Assembly (NCBI GenBank): GCA_021773395.1
Contig: JAJFKB010000003.1
Span: 203,574-267,573, forward strand
Source of the DNA: Gammaproteobacteria bacterium
Lineage (GTDB): Bacteria; Pseudomonadota; Gammaproteobacteria; Pseudomonadales; IMCC2047
DNA length: 64,000 bases
Reading direction: 5' to 3'
In this document: in pieces, positions 8,786 to 17,698 of the stretch
Layout: each line of letters starts with the position of its first letter
Numbering within the stretch: the stretch's first letter is position 1
Notes under the pieces: model-generated
Database searches by the model: none
The model's input: the letters and a program-made list of their open reading frames with translations, nothing else
Told to the model about the DNA's origin: nothing
Made by a program: the position numbers and the translations under genes

Positions 8786-9091
8786 TTAGTCAGAAATTCC
8801 AGCGGGGCTGATCGCCAGTGCGGTTGGTATTTTTTTCGGATTATCAACGCGAAGCCTTTTATATCGACTGGTGGTACCGCTGACTAAACTTACCTGGCTG
8901 GCACTAATGCCAAACGATTTAGCGATAAATTTAATCAACGCTTTGTTAGCTTTTCCCTCTATGGGCGGCGCGGTGACTCTAATCTTTAGATAATCCTCAT
9001 GCAGACCTGAAAACTCGTTTTTGGAAGCTTTTGGCTGCAGATAACAGTTAAGTGTTAGTGCCTTGCCATCCCAGTCATAATATTGAGCCAA
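8786..9091 (-). CDS. yggU: YggU/DUF167 family protein
   Basis: 101 residues of the DUF167 family. The motif [36 protein letters not shown] is the family core (positions about 18-53), and [15 protein letters not shown] follows. The function is unknown in all bacteria. It follows yggT by 3 nt, and yggT-yggU adjacency is common in proteobacteria. No membrane segments are present. Confidence 0.92.
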   Translation of the reverse strand: MAQYYDWDGKALTLNCYLQPKASKNEFSGLHEDYLKIRVTAPPIEGKANKALIKFIAKSFGISASQVSLVSGTTSRYKRLRVDNPKKIPTALAISPAGISD

Positions 9092-9094
9092 GTA

Positions 9095-9685
9095 TCACAG
9101 TCCAAATATTAGTTGTCGAGGGATACGCAGGCTTGCAGCAAGTTGATCAATCACCAGCATCTCAATCAGATTGATCGCTATGAAAATAAAGATGGGTGAA
9201 AGATCCAGGCCGCCAATGGGTGGAATCAGATTGCGAGCGGGGCGCATAACGGGTTCAGTTAACTGATGTATCAGGATTGCGCCCGGATTATTACTGTTGG
9301 GTGCGACCCAGCTTAAAATAATCAGTATGATCATAGCAAAAAAATAGATGTTTAGTACGAGTGCCATTAACCCAACAAATGACCAGGCTAACACCAGCAG
9401 AAAATTAGGTACTGATTGACCCAGCAGCAAATATATCAGGCAAATTCCAGCGACCTGTACAAGAAGCGCAAGAGTTAATGAAGCTAAATCAATACCCCCT
9501 ATTCCAGGAATAAAACGACGCAGAGGCTTCAGGGCGGGGTCAGTAATTTTTACAATTGCCTGGGACAGCGGGTTGTAAAAGTCGGCTCTTGCTATCTGCA
9601 GCAAAAATCTTAATAAAACAGCCAGGAGATAAAGGTTGAAAAGCGTTTTAACAAGATAGACGACTGCAACTATTAATGAATCCAC
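9095..9685 (-). CDS. yggT: YggT family integral membrane protein
   Basis: 196 residues with two YggT repeats, each a pair of hydrophobic helices around a conserved Pro-containing loop: DPALKPLRRFIPGIGGIDLASL in the first half and EPVMRPARNLIPPIGGLDLSPI in the second. Four transmembrane helices are expected, in the inner membrane. The family has been linked to membrane organisation and osmotic or ion homeostasis, but its activity is not defined. It lies between proC and yggU in the same operon. Confidence 0.92.
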   Translation of the reverse strand: MDSLIVAVVYLVKTLFNLYLLAVLLRFLLQIARADFYNPLSQAIVKITDPALKPLRRFIPGIGGIDLASLTLALLVQVAGICLIYLLLGQSVPNFLLVLAWSFVGLMALVLNIYFFAMIILIILSWVAPNSNNPGAILIHQLTEPVMRPARNLIPPIGGLDLSPIFIFIAINLIEMLVIDQLAASLRIPRQLIFGL

Positions 9686-9729
9686 TATAATTATCCTTGG
9701 TTATTTAAGCTAAGTGTATGTGTATTCGC

Positions 9730-10563
9730 TCAGTCTGCAAGTTCCTTGCTTCTATCTGACGCTGCGATTAAGGCTCGATCAAATAATTCCACTAGGCCCC
9801 CTTCTTGCAATACTTTCAGTGCAGCTTCGGTAGTACCTCCGGGCGAGGTTACTCTGCGCCTTAATTCTGCCAGCTCTACGTCGCTCGCTTGCGCCAATTT
9901 TGCTGCCCCCAGAGCGGTCTGCACTGTGAGGTCACGAGCAATTGAGGGGCTGAGCCCAAGCTTCACGCCGGCTTGTTCAATGGCCTCCATGACCAGAAAA
10001 AAATAGGCCGGGCCACTGCCCGAAACCGCCACCACCCTATCCATATCCTCTTCCTGGTCAAACCAGCGAGTCATCCCAATTGCGCCGAAGATGGTCGTTG
10101 CAATATCCTGTTGCATCTTTGTCACATACTGGTTTGCGTATAATCCGGTAGCACCAGACTGCACCAAAGCGGGGGTGTTAGGCATGGTTCTGACAACGGG
10201 TAAATCATCACCCAACCAGTCGATCAGGTTGGACACTTTGATGCCCGCGGCGATAGAGATAATCAAGGGGCGTTTTTGTCGTACGGTGCCTGAAAGCGGG
10301 GCGCAGACCGCACCCATGACCTGTGGTTTGACTGCTAAAATCAGCGCGTCAGCTTCGGCAATGGCCTGCTGGTTATCTGTGGTTGTATGAATGCCGTTTT
10401 CCTTTTTTAGCTTAGCCAGCTGCGCGATGTCGGGGTCAGCAGCATGAATCAGGGATGCCGGATACCCCTGCTCGACCAGACCGCCTATGATGCTGCTCGC
10501 CATATTTCCGGCACCGATAAAGCATAGTCTTGCGCTTTGATCTGTTAATTGTTTAATGGTCAT
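9730..10563 (-). CDS. proC: Pyrroline-5-carboxylate reductase
   Basis: ProC completes proline synthesis by NAD(P)H-dependent reduction of pyrroline-5-carboxylate. The 277-residue length fits. The N-terminal Rossmann motif is CFIGAGNMASSIIGGL, and PNTPALVQSGATGLY is the conserved mid-region. The C-terminal signature is LRRRVTSPGGTTEAALKVL, with VSGSGPAYFF preceding it. It is 14 nt downstream of yggS, an association conserved in many bacteria. Confidence 0.96.
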   Translation of the reverse strand: MTIKQLTDQSARLCFIGAGNMASSIIGGLVEQGYPASLIHAADPDIAQLAKLKKENGIHTTTDNQQAIAEADALILAVKPQVMGAVCAPLSGTVRQKRPLIISIAAGIKVSNLIDWLGDDLPVVRTMPNTPALVQSGATGLYANQYVTKMQQDIATTIFGAIGMTRWFDQEEDMDRVVAVSGSGPAYFFLVMEAIEQAGVKLGLSPSIARDLTVQTALGAAKLAQASDVELAELRRRVTSPGGTTEAALKVLQEGGLVELFDRALIAASDRSKELAD

Positions 10564-10577
10564 AAAACACCGATTCC

Positions 10578-11291
10578 TTAGTCGTGAGTGTCGCGAGAGT
10601 TGTTATTCTTGCGTGGTCCGAAAATAGCAGTTCCTACGCGCACCAAAGTCGCACCCTCAGCAATAGCGCATTCTAAATCATTTGACATACCCATCGATAG
10701 AGTATCGCAGTCAATACCGCTATGCCTCAAATGAATCTTGGCCTCATACAGGCGATGGTATTCCAGCTTTAGTTGTTGGTCAGATAATGAGGGTGATGGA
10801 ATGGCCATCAGGCCGCGAAGTTTAAGCCGTGGCAGCTGTTCAATAACTGCAGCAAAATCGGCGAGCTCTTCGATGGCAATACCGGATTTGCTGGGTTCGT
10901 TACTGATATTGATTTGAATGCAAACATTAAGAGGTTCGGTATTTGGGTTGCGTTGATCGTTGAGTCGATTGGCGATCTTGATTCTATCCAAGCCGTGAAC
11001 CCAGGCGAAGTTATTTGCAATATCCGCGGTTTTATTTGATTGAATTGGGCCGATAAAGTGCCAGCTGATATCCAGATCCAACAGGCTTTGTTGCTTTGCT
11101 AAGGCCTCCTGTAAATAATTTTCACCAAAGCAGGTGATTCCTGCTTGGTATGTTTTTCTTATCTCATTTGCCGTTCTGGTCTTGCTAACCGCTATAAGCT
11201 GTACTATACCCGTTGTACGGTCTGCTTTTTTTTCTGCGGCATTGATGCGCATTTTTACTTGGGTAATATTGTCTTTAATGGATGTACTCAT
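10578..11291 (-). CDS. yggS: YggS, PLP homeostasis protein
   Basis: A 237-residue PLP-binding protein with the alanine-racemase-like barrel. VSKTRTANEIRKTYQAGITCFGENYLQEA contains the Schiff-base lysine (VSK) and the FGENY motif. GLMAIP and LSMGMSNDLECAIAEGATLVRVGTAIFG form the phosphate-binding end. The family keeps free PLP low and affects amino-acid pools; it has no known catalytic reaction. It is the first gene of the minus-strand operon, divergent from pilT with about 86 nt between starts. Confidence 0.95.
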   Translation of the reverse strand: MSTSIKDNITQVKMRINAAEKKADRTTGIVQLIAVSKTRTANEIRKTYQAGITCFGENYLQEALAKQQSLLDLDISWHFIGPIQSNKTADIANNFAWVHGLDRIKIANRLNDQRNPNTEPLNVCIQINISNEPSKSGIAIEELADFAAVIEQLPRLKLRGLMAIPSPSLSDQQLKLEYHRLYEAKIHLRHSGIDCDTLSMGMSNDLECAIAEGATLVRVGTAIFGPRKNNNSRDTHD

Positions 11292-11377
11292 AAAAATTCT
11301 GGAGTATGCTCAAAAAGTTGCCGGAAGAGAAGAAGGCTAACATTAATTGAAAAATAATTGAATGGTGAATAAACGCT

Positions 11378-12418
11378 ATGGATATAACGGAATTACTTTC
11401 GTTTACCGTTAAACAAAATGCGTCTGACTTACATTTATCGGCGGGTGTGCCGCCGATGATTCGAGTTGATGGTGATGTGCGCAGGGTTAATGTTCCTGCG
11501 ATGGAACATAAGGAAGTACACGCGCTTATATACGACATAATGAACGATAAGCAGCGTAAAGATTTCGAGGAATATCTGGAGACAGATTTTTCATTCGAAG
11601 TACCCAATGTAGCGCGTTTCCGGGTGAACGCCTTTAATCACAATAGGGGTGCCGGTGCGGTATTTAGAACCATTCCCTCGAAAGTACTGACCATGGAAGA
11701 CTTGGGGCTGGGTAAGATTTTCAGCGAGCTGGCAATGCTGCCGCGGGGATTGGTGTTAGTGACCGGGCCAACTGGCTCGGGTAAAAGTACAACACTCGCT
11801 GCGATGGTGGATTATGTTAATAATATGCGTTACGACCATATCCTAACCATCGAAGATCCCATCGAATTCGTTCACGAAAGCAAAAAGTGTTTGATTAATC
11901 AGCGTGAAGTACACAGGGATACTTTCGGCTTCAGCGAAGCTCTGCGTTCTGCTTTACGCGAAGATCCTGATGTGATTTTAGTGGGCGAAATGCGGGATTT
12001 GGAAACAATACGTTTGGCGCTTACAGCTGCGGAAACAGGACATTTGGTTTTTGGCACTTTACACACCACCTCAGCCGCAAAAACCATTGATCGGATCATT
12101 GATGTTTTTCCCGGAGAGGAAAAGTCTATGGTTCGATCCATGTTGTCAGAGTCCTTGCGGGGAGTAGTGTCACAAACGTTGTTGAAAAAAAATGGCGGCG
12201 GGCGAATTGCTGCGCATGAAATAATGATTACTACGCCGGCGATTCGTAATCTGATTCGTGAAGATAAAATTGCACAGATGTATTCAGCGATTCAGACGGG
12301 AGCGGCGCATGGTATGGTCACGCTTGATCAAACCCTTAAGGATTTGTTGGTTAAAGGGTTGATCTCTAAAGACGCAGCTATGGAAAAGGCACAGAATTCA
12401 GATACCTTTATTGGCTAG
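11378..12418 (+). CDS. pilT: PilT, type IV pilus retraction ATPase
   Basis: 346 residues, the family length. The N-terminal PAS-like domain begins LSFTVKQNASDLHLSAGVPP. Walker A is GPTGSGKST, the Asp box lies around ILTIEDPIEFVH, Walker B is PDVILVGEMRDLETI, and the His box is TGHLVFGTLHT. AIRNLIREDKIAQMYS is the PilT-specific C-terminal AIRNLIRE motif needed for retraction. It works at the cytoplasmic base of the pilus to depolymerise pilin and drive twitching. The SD GGTGA lies 9 nt before the ATG. Confidence 0.97.
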   Translation: MDITELLSFTVKQNASDLHLSAGVPPMIRVDGDVRRVNVPAMEHKEVHALIYDIMNDKQRKDFEEYLETDFSFEVPNVARFRVNAFNHNRGAGAVFRTIPSKVLTMEDLGLGKIFSELAMLPRGLVLVTGPTGSGKSTTLAAMVDYVNNMRYDHILTIEDPIEFVHESKKCLINQREVHRDTFGFSEALRSALREDPDVILVGEMRDLETIRLALTAAETGHLVFGTLHTTSAAKTIDRIIDVFPGEEKSMVRSMLSESLRGVVSQTLLKKNGGGRIAAHEIMITTPAIRNLIREDKIAQMYSAIQTGAAHGMVTLDQTLKDLLVKGLISKDAAMEKAQNSDTFIG

Positions 12419-12457
12419 TTAAGAATCAGGAAGGTTGTGGGGTACAGGAGGTAGATT

Positions 12458-13597
12458 GTGAATCTCGACAAGATGTTGAAATTAATGGTAGATAAGCAGG
12501 CGTCGGATCTGTTTATAACAGCGGGGTTGCCCGCCAGTATTAAGGTCGATGGCGTTATCTATCCGGTGACAAAGGATGCGATGAGCCCCGAAAAAGCACG
12601 AGAAACCGTTTTGGGGGCTATGAATGAGGCTCAGCGTAAAGAGTTCATGTTGAGCCATGAGTGTAACTTCGCTATCAGCGCGCGTGGTGTTGGTCGGTTT
12701 CGTGTTAGCGCATTTTATCAGCGAAACCTGGTAGGCATGGTGCTTCGGCGTATTCAAACGAATATCCCGGTATCAGGGGAGCTGGGCCTGCCGCCCATAG
12801 TTGATCAACTGGCCATGACCAAACGTGGCTTGGTCATCTTTGTAGGGGCCACAGGAACGGGTAAGTCGACTTCGCTGGCATCTATGATTGGTTATCGCAA
12901 CGGGAACTCAAATGGCCATATTATCAGTATTGAAGATCCAATTGAGTACGTGCATCAGCATCGTGGATGTATCGTTACTCAGCGTGAAGTCGGTATTGAC
13001 ACAGAGAGCTTTGAAATCGCATTACGCAATACCTTGCGTCAAGCACCTGATGTGATACTCGTCGGCGAGATTCGAACGCGTGAAACGATGGAGCAATCGA
13101 TCGTCTTTGCCGATACAGGACACTTGTGTCTAGCGACATTGCATGCCAATAACGCTAATCAGGCATTCGGCCGGATTCTTAATTTTTTTCCCGCAGATAG
13201 GCACCCACAAGTATGGATGGATTTGTCACTTAACTTAAAAGCAATTGTAGCTCAGCAATTAATTACCAGACCTGACGGTAAAGGTCGACAGGTAGTGGTT
13301 GAGGTGCTAATCAATACGCCTATTATCGCGGATCATATTCGCAAAGGTGAAGTGCATCTTCTGAAAGATATCATGGCACGCTCTACCGAGGTCGGTATGC
13401 AGACCTTTGATCAAGCGCTGTTTAAAACCTATAAAGCAGGCAATATTAGTTATGATGAGGCCTTGCGACATGCCGATTCTATGAACGATCTGCGATTGAT
13501 GATCAAGCTTGATTCAGAAACGCACGTAGAGGATGCGATGGATATTGCCGATAGGTTGACCTTGGAAGGCGCAGGCTCAAGCGATAGGGGATTTTAG
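12458..13597 (+). CDS. pilU: PilU, accessory retraction ATPase
   Basis: 379 residues, a PilT paralogue. Walker A is GATGTGKSTS, Walker B is PDVILVGEIRTRETMEQ, and the His box is TGHLCLATLHANN. PilU assists PilT in strong retraction. The start is GTG at 12458, supported by a perfect AGGAGGT at 12446-12452 with 5-nt spacing. It lies 39 nt after pilT, so the two form an operon. The C-terminal tail after LMIKLDSETH is acidic and variable, as in other PilU proteins. Confidence 0.95.
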   Translation: MNLDKMLKLMVDKQASDLFITAGLPASIKVDGVIYPVTKDAMSPEKARETVLGAMNEAQRKEFMLSHECNFAISARGVGRFRVSAFYQRNLVGMVLRRIQTNIPVSGELGLPPIVDQLAMTKRGLVIFVGATGTGKSTSLASMIGYRNGNSNGHIISIEDPIEYVHQHRGCIVTQREVGIDTESFEIALRNTLRQAPDVILVGEIRTRETMEQSIVFADTGHLCLATLHANNANQAFGRILNFFPADRHPQVWMDLSLNLKAIVAQQLITRPDGKGRQVVVEVLINTPIIADHIRKGEVHLLKDIMARSTEVGMQTFDQALFKTYKAGNISYDEALRHADSMNDLRLMIKLDSETHVEDAMDIADRLTLEGAGSSDRGF

Positions 13598-13609
13598 TCG
13601 GAAATAAAT

Positions 13610-13633
13610 CAGGGTGTGGGTAATCCCGCCCTG
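13610..13633. other. Imperfect hairpin between convergent pilU and pyrC'
   Basis: CAGGG-tgt-GGG-TAAT-CCC-g-CCCTG folds into an interrupted 8-bp stem in the 43-nt gap between two convergent genes. There is no T-run. It may act as a shared 3'-end structure. Confidence 0.4.
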
Positions 13634-13640
13634 CCTATTA

Positions 13641-14921
13641 TCAGTTGGTGTACTGGTGTACTTTGCGCCCTGCGACCATTGTATACCGCACCCTGCCTTG
13701 AATTTCAGTATTCAGCAGAGGAGTATTATGCCCCTTTGAAAAAATCGTCTTTTCGTTGAGTAGCCAATACTCATCAGGATCAAAAATACAAATGTCGGCA
13801 ATGTCGCCGATGCCCAGCGCTCCGCCCTTGATGCGGGCTGCTTTCGCGGGTCCAAAGGTAAGGCGCTCAATGAGCTCGGTAAGCTCAAGAGCGTTATTTC
13901 TCACTAGTTCCAAACCATAAGGCAGCAGTGTTTCAATACTTGAAATACCAGGTTCTGTTGCCGCGAATGGAGCCATTTTTGCCGCTGTTTCATGGGGTTG
14001 GTGATAGGAACAGATGGCACTGATTACGCCCTGCTTAACGCCCTGCAGAAGTGCGCGGCGATCCTGTTCCGATCTTAAAGGGGGCTGAATATGGTAGAGC
14101 GCGTTAAAGTCATGGATGCAGGTTTCTGTAGATATCAGATGTTGTACTGCCACATCCGCTGTTATCGGAATACCCCTGTCTTGGGCTCTGGCAATTAGCT
14201 CAACAGATCGAGCTGTTGAAAGCTGTCCGAAATGCGCTCGGACACCGGATTGTTCGACCAATAATAAATCGCGTGATAATGCAACGGTTTCCGCCGTTTC
14301 AGGAATTCCTCCCAGGCCGAGTCGCGTGGCGTAGGGGCCATCGTGGACACATCCGGATTGCTCTAAAGTTACATCGGTTGAGCTGAAAAATACGGTTATA
14401 TCGTGTGTTGCCGCATATTCCAGGCAGTGCAGCAATACGGCATTACTCTGATAGGGGCGACGCATGTTCGAAACCGCAATGCAACCCACTTCCTTGAGCG
14501 CATATATTTCACTTAGCTGTGCGCCCTGCAAACCTACCGTCATCGCACCTATTGGGTATAGGTGGCAAAAATCATTCTGCCGTCCAAGGTCCTGAATGAG
14601 TGTTGCGACGGATGGAGAATCAATTGCAGGCGTAGTGTTCGGTGGGCAGCATAGTGAGGTGACGCCCGCCGCTGCCGCAGCTCGTGTTTCTGAGGCTACG
14701 GTGCCCTTGGTTTCGTGACCGGGTTCCGGGATGCTAGCTGAAAGGTCTATGAAACCGGGACATATAATGAGTCCCTTGGCATCGATAGTTTGTTCAGCGT
14801 TAAAAGACTTTGCGTTTTCCCCGATGGCTACCACTTTGCCTTCGGCAACGTAAAGATCCGCCGTCATATCAACTTTGTGGGCGGGGTCAATCAGGCGGCC
14901 GCCTTTGATATATATACTCAT
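13641..14921 (-). CDS. pyrC': PyrC'-type dihydroorotase-like protein, probably non-catalytic
   Basis: A 426-residue amidohydrolase-fold protein next to pyrB. An active dihydroorotase has D-x-H-x-H after the first strand (FVDLHVHLREPG); here the stretch is FIDLSASIPEPG, so both metal-binding His are gone. The catalytic-Asp segment, usually ATDHAPH, reads CSYHQPH. These losses match the inactive PyrC' of Pseudomonas-type bacteria, where it assembles with aspartate carbamoyltransferase. A true dihydroorotase should be elsewhere in the genome. The frame opens at TTG 14924; I take ATG 14921. It follows pyrB by about 9 nt. Confidence 0.9.
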   Translation of the reverse strand: MSIYIKGGRLIDPAHKVDMTADLYVAEGKVVAIGENAKSFNAEQTIDAKGLIICPGFIDLSASIPEPGHETKGTVASETRAAAAAGVTSLCCPPNTTPAIDSPSVATLIQDLGRQNDFCHLYPIGAMTVGLQGAQLSEIYALKEVGCIAVSNMRRPYQSNAVLLHCLEYAATHDITVFFSSTDVTLEQSGCVHDGPYATRLGLGGIPETAETVALSRDLLLVEQSGVRAHFGQLSTARSVELIARAQDRGIPITADVAVQHLISTETCIHDFNALYHIQPPLRSEQDRRALLQGVKQGVISAICSYHQPHETAAKMAPFAATEPGISSIETLLPYGLELVRNNALELTELIERLTFGPAKAARIKGGALGIGDIADICIFDPDEYWLLNEKTIFSKGHNTPLLNTEIQGRVRYTMVAGRKVHQYTN

Positions 14922-14930
14922 CAAATAAGC

Positions 14931-15980
14931 CTACAGTCTCGCAGTTCCGTTTGAATCGGGCGACTCCAGGTGCTCATCGTTGTGGCCCGCACTGTTTTCC
15001 TGGTTTTGCATGGTTTGCCCGCTCATGGCCATCGACATAACTGCCATGCGGACTGCTATTCCGTAACCGACCTGGTTTAAAATTACCGACTGGTTACTGT
15101 CGGCAACGTCAGACGCAATTTCAACACCCCTATTAATCGGCCCCGGGTGCATCACAATCGCATCCGGTTTTGCATACTTGAGCTTATCCATAGTCAATCC
15201 GTACAGCTGATAAAACTCGTGCTGGCTGGGCAGTAGAGCACCCTGCATACGTTCGTTTTGCAGACGCAACATGATGACAGTATCGACATCCGCCAATCCG
15301 TCGATCATTCGGTTATAAATTTTGACGCCTAGTGACTCTACATCAAAGGGCAGTAGCGTATTGGGAGCAATCACTCGAATATCAGGAACACCTAGCGTAT
15401 TGAGTGCCTGGATTTGCGAGCGCGCCACCCGTGAATGGAGAATATCGCCGACGATGGCAACACTCAGTTGTTCGAATTCTCCCTTATGGCGACGAATCGT
15501 CAGCATGTCGAGCATTGCTTGAGTTGGGTGCGCATGGCGGCCATCACCCGCGTTAATGATGGCGATTTTTGGAGTAACCTGTTCCGCAATAAAGTGAGCC
15601 GCACCGCTATCTGCATGTCGTACCACAAACATGTCGCTGGCCATTGCCTCCAAATTTCTAAGGGTATCCAGCAGAGATTCGCCTTTGGTGGTGGCGGAGG
15701 TGCTGATGTTGAGGTTGATTACGTCAGCGGAAAGTCGTTTGGCAGCTATTTCAAAAGTGGTGCGAGTACGGGTACTGGGTTCAAAAAACAGGTTAACGAT
15801 GGTTTTGCCGCGCAGCAACGGCACCTTTTTGACCGACTGTTGTTCCATGCTGATGAAGGAGTCGGCGGTATCGAGTATTTCACACAGAATACTGGAGGGA
15901 AGCCCCTCAATAGTCAGGAAATGCCGAAGCTGGCCGTTATCGGTAAGTTGGATTTGTGGTGATTCGGCAATGGGCCCCAT
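14931..15980 (-). CDS. pyrB: Aspartate carbamoyltransferase catalytic chain
   Basis: PyrB condenses carbamoyl phosphate with aspartate to form carbamoyl aspartate, the first committed pyrimidine step. At 349 residues it is slightly long because of both tails. The carbamoyl-phosphate site is [35 protein letters not shown] and [12 protein letters not shown] are also intact. The extended N-terminus ([20 protein letters not shown]) is typical of the class that binds PyrC' and has N-terminal nucleotide effector sites. It lies 34 nt downstream of pyrR. Confidence 0.96.
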   Translation of the reverse strand: MGPIAESPQIQLTDNGQLRHFLTIEGLPSSILCEILDTADSFISMEQQSVKKVPLLRGKTIVNLFFEPSTRTRTTFEIAAKRLSADVINLNISTSATTKGESLLDTLRNLEAMASDMFVVRHADSGAAHFIAEQVTPKIAIINAGDGRHAHPTQAMLDMLTIRRHKGEFEQLSVAIVGDILHSRVARSQIQALNTLGVPDIRVIAPNTLLPFDVESLGVKIYNRMIDGLADVDTVIMLRLQNERMQGALLPSQHEFYQLYGLTMDKLKYAKPDAIVMHPGPINRGVEIASDVADSNQSVILNQVGYGIAVRMAVMSMAMSGQTMQNQENSAGHNDEHLESPDSNGTARL

Positions 15981-16014
15981 AGGTCGGGTAGTTTAACTAA
16001 TTTAAAGCGCGCTG

Positions 16015-16542
16015 TTAACTGTTTTTTGGTGCCAATGAGCGCACTTCGAGACGCAAGTTTTCCGGACCGCTGAGCTTGATTCGTTCGCTGGGCTTAAGCT
16101 CAAGGTGCCGCCCTATAATATCGGCTTGAATAGGCAATTCTCGCGCAGTCAGATCCAGCAGTGCGACTAACGTAACAGAAGCTGGTCGCCCGTATTCAAA
16201 AAGTGCGTTTAATGCGGCGCGGCAGGTGCGCCCAGACATAATGACATCGTCCACCAATATGATATCTCTGCCCTCTGTGGCTACAGGCAGGCTTGTCGTT
16301 TTTACTTTGGGATTGAGACCCGCCCGGGAGAAATCATCTCGATAAAAGGAGATATCTAATGTGCCAAGTTGCTCATGGGAAAGCCCGTCTGCTGTTAGGC
16401 GTTCGTACAGTCGTTTTGCGATCCAGGCACCCCCCGTGTGAATGCCTATCACCAACGGTTCTTTGATCGATTTCTTTTTAATGTGCTCAAGCAATGCGGG
16501 ATAAATCTGCTCCAGTAATGGTTCGACTTGAATTTCGGTCAC
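16015..16542 (-). CDS. pyrR: PyrR, pyrimidine regulator / uracil phosphoribosyltransferase-like
   Basis: 175 residues of the type I phosphoribosyltransferase fold. The PRPP-binding motif is DIILVDDVIMSGRTCRAAL. In Gram-positives PyrR attenuates pyr mRNA; in Pseudomonas-type bacteria the pyrR-pyrB-pyrC' order is conserved and PyrR is implicated in pyr control. I see no PyrR-type attenuator in the short pyrR-pyrB gap. The start overlaps the ruvX stop by 4 nt. Confidence 0.93.
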   Translation of the reverse strand: MTEIQVEPLLEQIYPALLEHIKKKSIKEPLVIGIHTGGAWIAKRLYERLTADGLSHEQLGTLDISFYRDDFSRAGLNPKVKTTSLPVATEGRDIILVDDVIMSGRTCRAALNALFEYGRPASVTLVALLDLTARELPIQADIIGRHLELKPSERIKLSGPENLRLEVRSLAPKNS

Positions 16543-17048
16543 TCATTTTCTCCCGTTTGTTTGTCTGGGTGTGCGGCGCTCTGTTCGCTAAACCAACTTT
16601 CCAGGATAAGCGTCGCTGATAGGCTGTCAATGCTTAAGTTTTTCCTGTGCCGGGTTATTCCAGAATCTTTTTTATCTCTCGCTTCGCGGCTGGAGAGCCT
16701 TTCATCCATGCTATAGCTGGGAAGATGGAACCTGCCATGTAAGCGGTTACGGAACTTATTTGCTCTTATCGACATTTCACTGGCAGTACCGTCCATGTTA
16801 ATTGGCATGCCCACGACTAATGCGTCAGGCTTCCATTCATCGATTCTTTTCTCAAGTTCACCCCAATCGGGAATACCATTTTGCGCTGCCAGTGGTGCTA
16901 AAGGCTGCGCTGTCCCGGTTAGCTCCTGGCCTATAGCAACTCCGATTTTACGAGTACCGAAATCAAAGGCCATAACTTTGCGCTGAGTCATGGGCTTGGG
17001 TGAGTTGCTTAAGGCAATTTGTGGTGGATTGTTGTTGGGAGAGGGCAT
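16539..17048 (-). CDS. ruvX: YqgF/RuvX putative Holliday junction resolvase, pre-16S rRNA nuclease
   Basis: An RNase H-like fold of up to 169 residues. The N-terminal strand MAFDFGTRKIGVAIG carries the first catalytic Asp. DALVVGMPINMDGTAS, DERLSSREAR and the C-terminal SIDSLSATLILESW supply the remaining acidic residues. E. coli YqgF processes pre-16S rRNA 5' ends; a resolvase role was proposed earlier. The start at 17048 lies 4 nt after the yqgE stop (TAG-CTTT-ATG); an inner ATG at 16991 is possible because the first 19 residues are low-complexity. Confidence 0.92.
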   Translation of the reverse strand: MPSPNNNPPQIALSNSPKPMTQRKVMAFDFGTRKIGVAIGQELTGTAQPLAPLAAQNGIPDWGELEKRIDEWKPDALVVGMPINMDGTASEMSIRANKFRNRLHGRFHLPSYSMDERLSSREARDKKDSGITRHRKNLSIDSLSATLILESWFSEQSAAHPDKQTGENE

Positions 17049-17052
17049 AAAG

Positions 17053-17622
17053 CTATGCGTGCCCGGACAAAGGGCTGAGTCGTTCCAGGTTAATTCCCAG
17101 CAGTTCTGCAGCGGCCTCCAAACGATTTTCCGTTGGCGTTCTAAAAATAATATCAGAATTCGCTGGTGCGGTTAGCCAGTAATTGTCACTAATTTCGCGC
17201 TCCAGCTGACCTGCGCCCCATCCAGCGTAACCAAGAGCTACCAAACATTCTTCGGGACCGTCATCCTGTGCAATGGAAGCGAGAATATCTTTGGATGTTG
17301 TCAGGCTGATTTTGTCGGTGATGTTTATCGTCGAGTCCCAGTGCTTATTATTAGCATGAAGAATAAAGCCGCGGTCTGTTTGTACCGGGCCGCCAGCATA
17401 TATGGGATCAAAGCCATGCGGACTCTCATCTGAGCCAATTTTTAACTGTTCAAATATTTCTGCCAGCGCAATACCGATGGGCCGATTGATTACCAATCCC
17501 ATAGCGCCCTTTTCGTCATGCTCACAAACATAGGTTACTGTACTGGCAAACCCTGAACCCTGCATGTGGGGCATGGCGATTAAAAACTGATTTTTAAGTG
17601 AGTGCGAAAAAAACTTATTCAT
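17053..17622 (-). CDS. yqgE: YqgE/AlgH family protein (DUF179)
   Basis: About 189 residues. LIAMPHMQGSGFASTVTYVCEHDEKGAMGLVINRPIG is the DUF179 signature near the N-terminus; YAGGPVQTDRGFILH and the C-terminal ALGYAGWGAGQLEREISDNYWL are also conserved. Named AlgH in Pseudomonas for an effect on alginate expression; its biochemical role is unknown. The frame opens at TTG 17658; the family N-terminus fits ATG 17622. yqgE-ruvX adjacency is conserved in gammaproteobacteria. Confidence 0.92.
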   Translation of the reverse strand: MNKFFSHSLKNQFLIAMPHMQGSGFASTVTYVCEHDEKGAMGLVINRPIGIALAEIFEQLKIGSDESPHGFDPIYAGGPVQTDRGFILHANNKHWDSTINITDKISLTTSKDILASIAQDDGPEECLVALGYAGWGAGQLEREISDNYWLTAPANSDIIFRTPTENRLEAAAELLGINLERLSPLSGHA

Positions 17623-17698
17623 AATCTTAAATATGGGGCCAGTTTTAGAAAAACACAAGCGCTTATTTGCCGCGCCACACCTGCCAGAACGGGTATGT

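Noticed and set aside
15435-15962. 175-residue frame antisense to pyrB
   Set aside because: Shadow of a well-conserved enzyme, with no independent support.
16543-16600. PyrR-type transcription attenuator
   Set aside because: No competing hairpins or leader; pyrR overlaps ruvX, and the pyrR-pyrB gap is short and unstructured.
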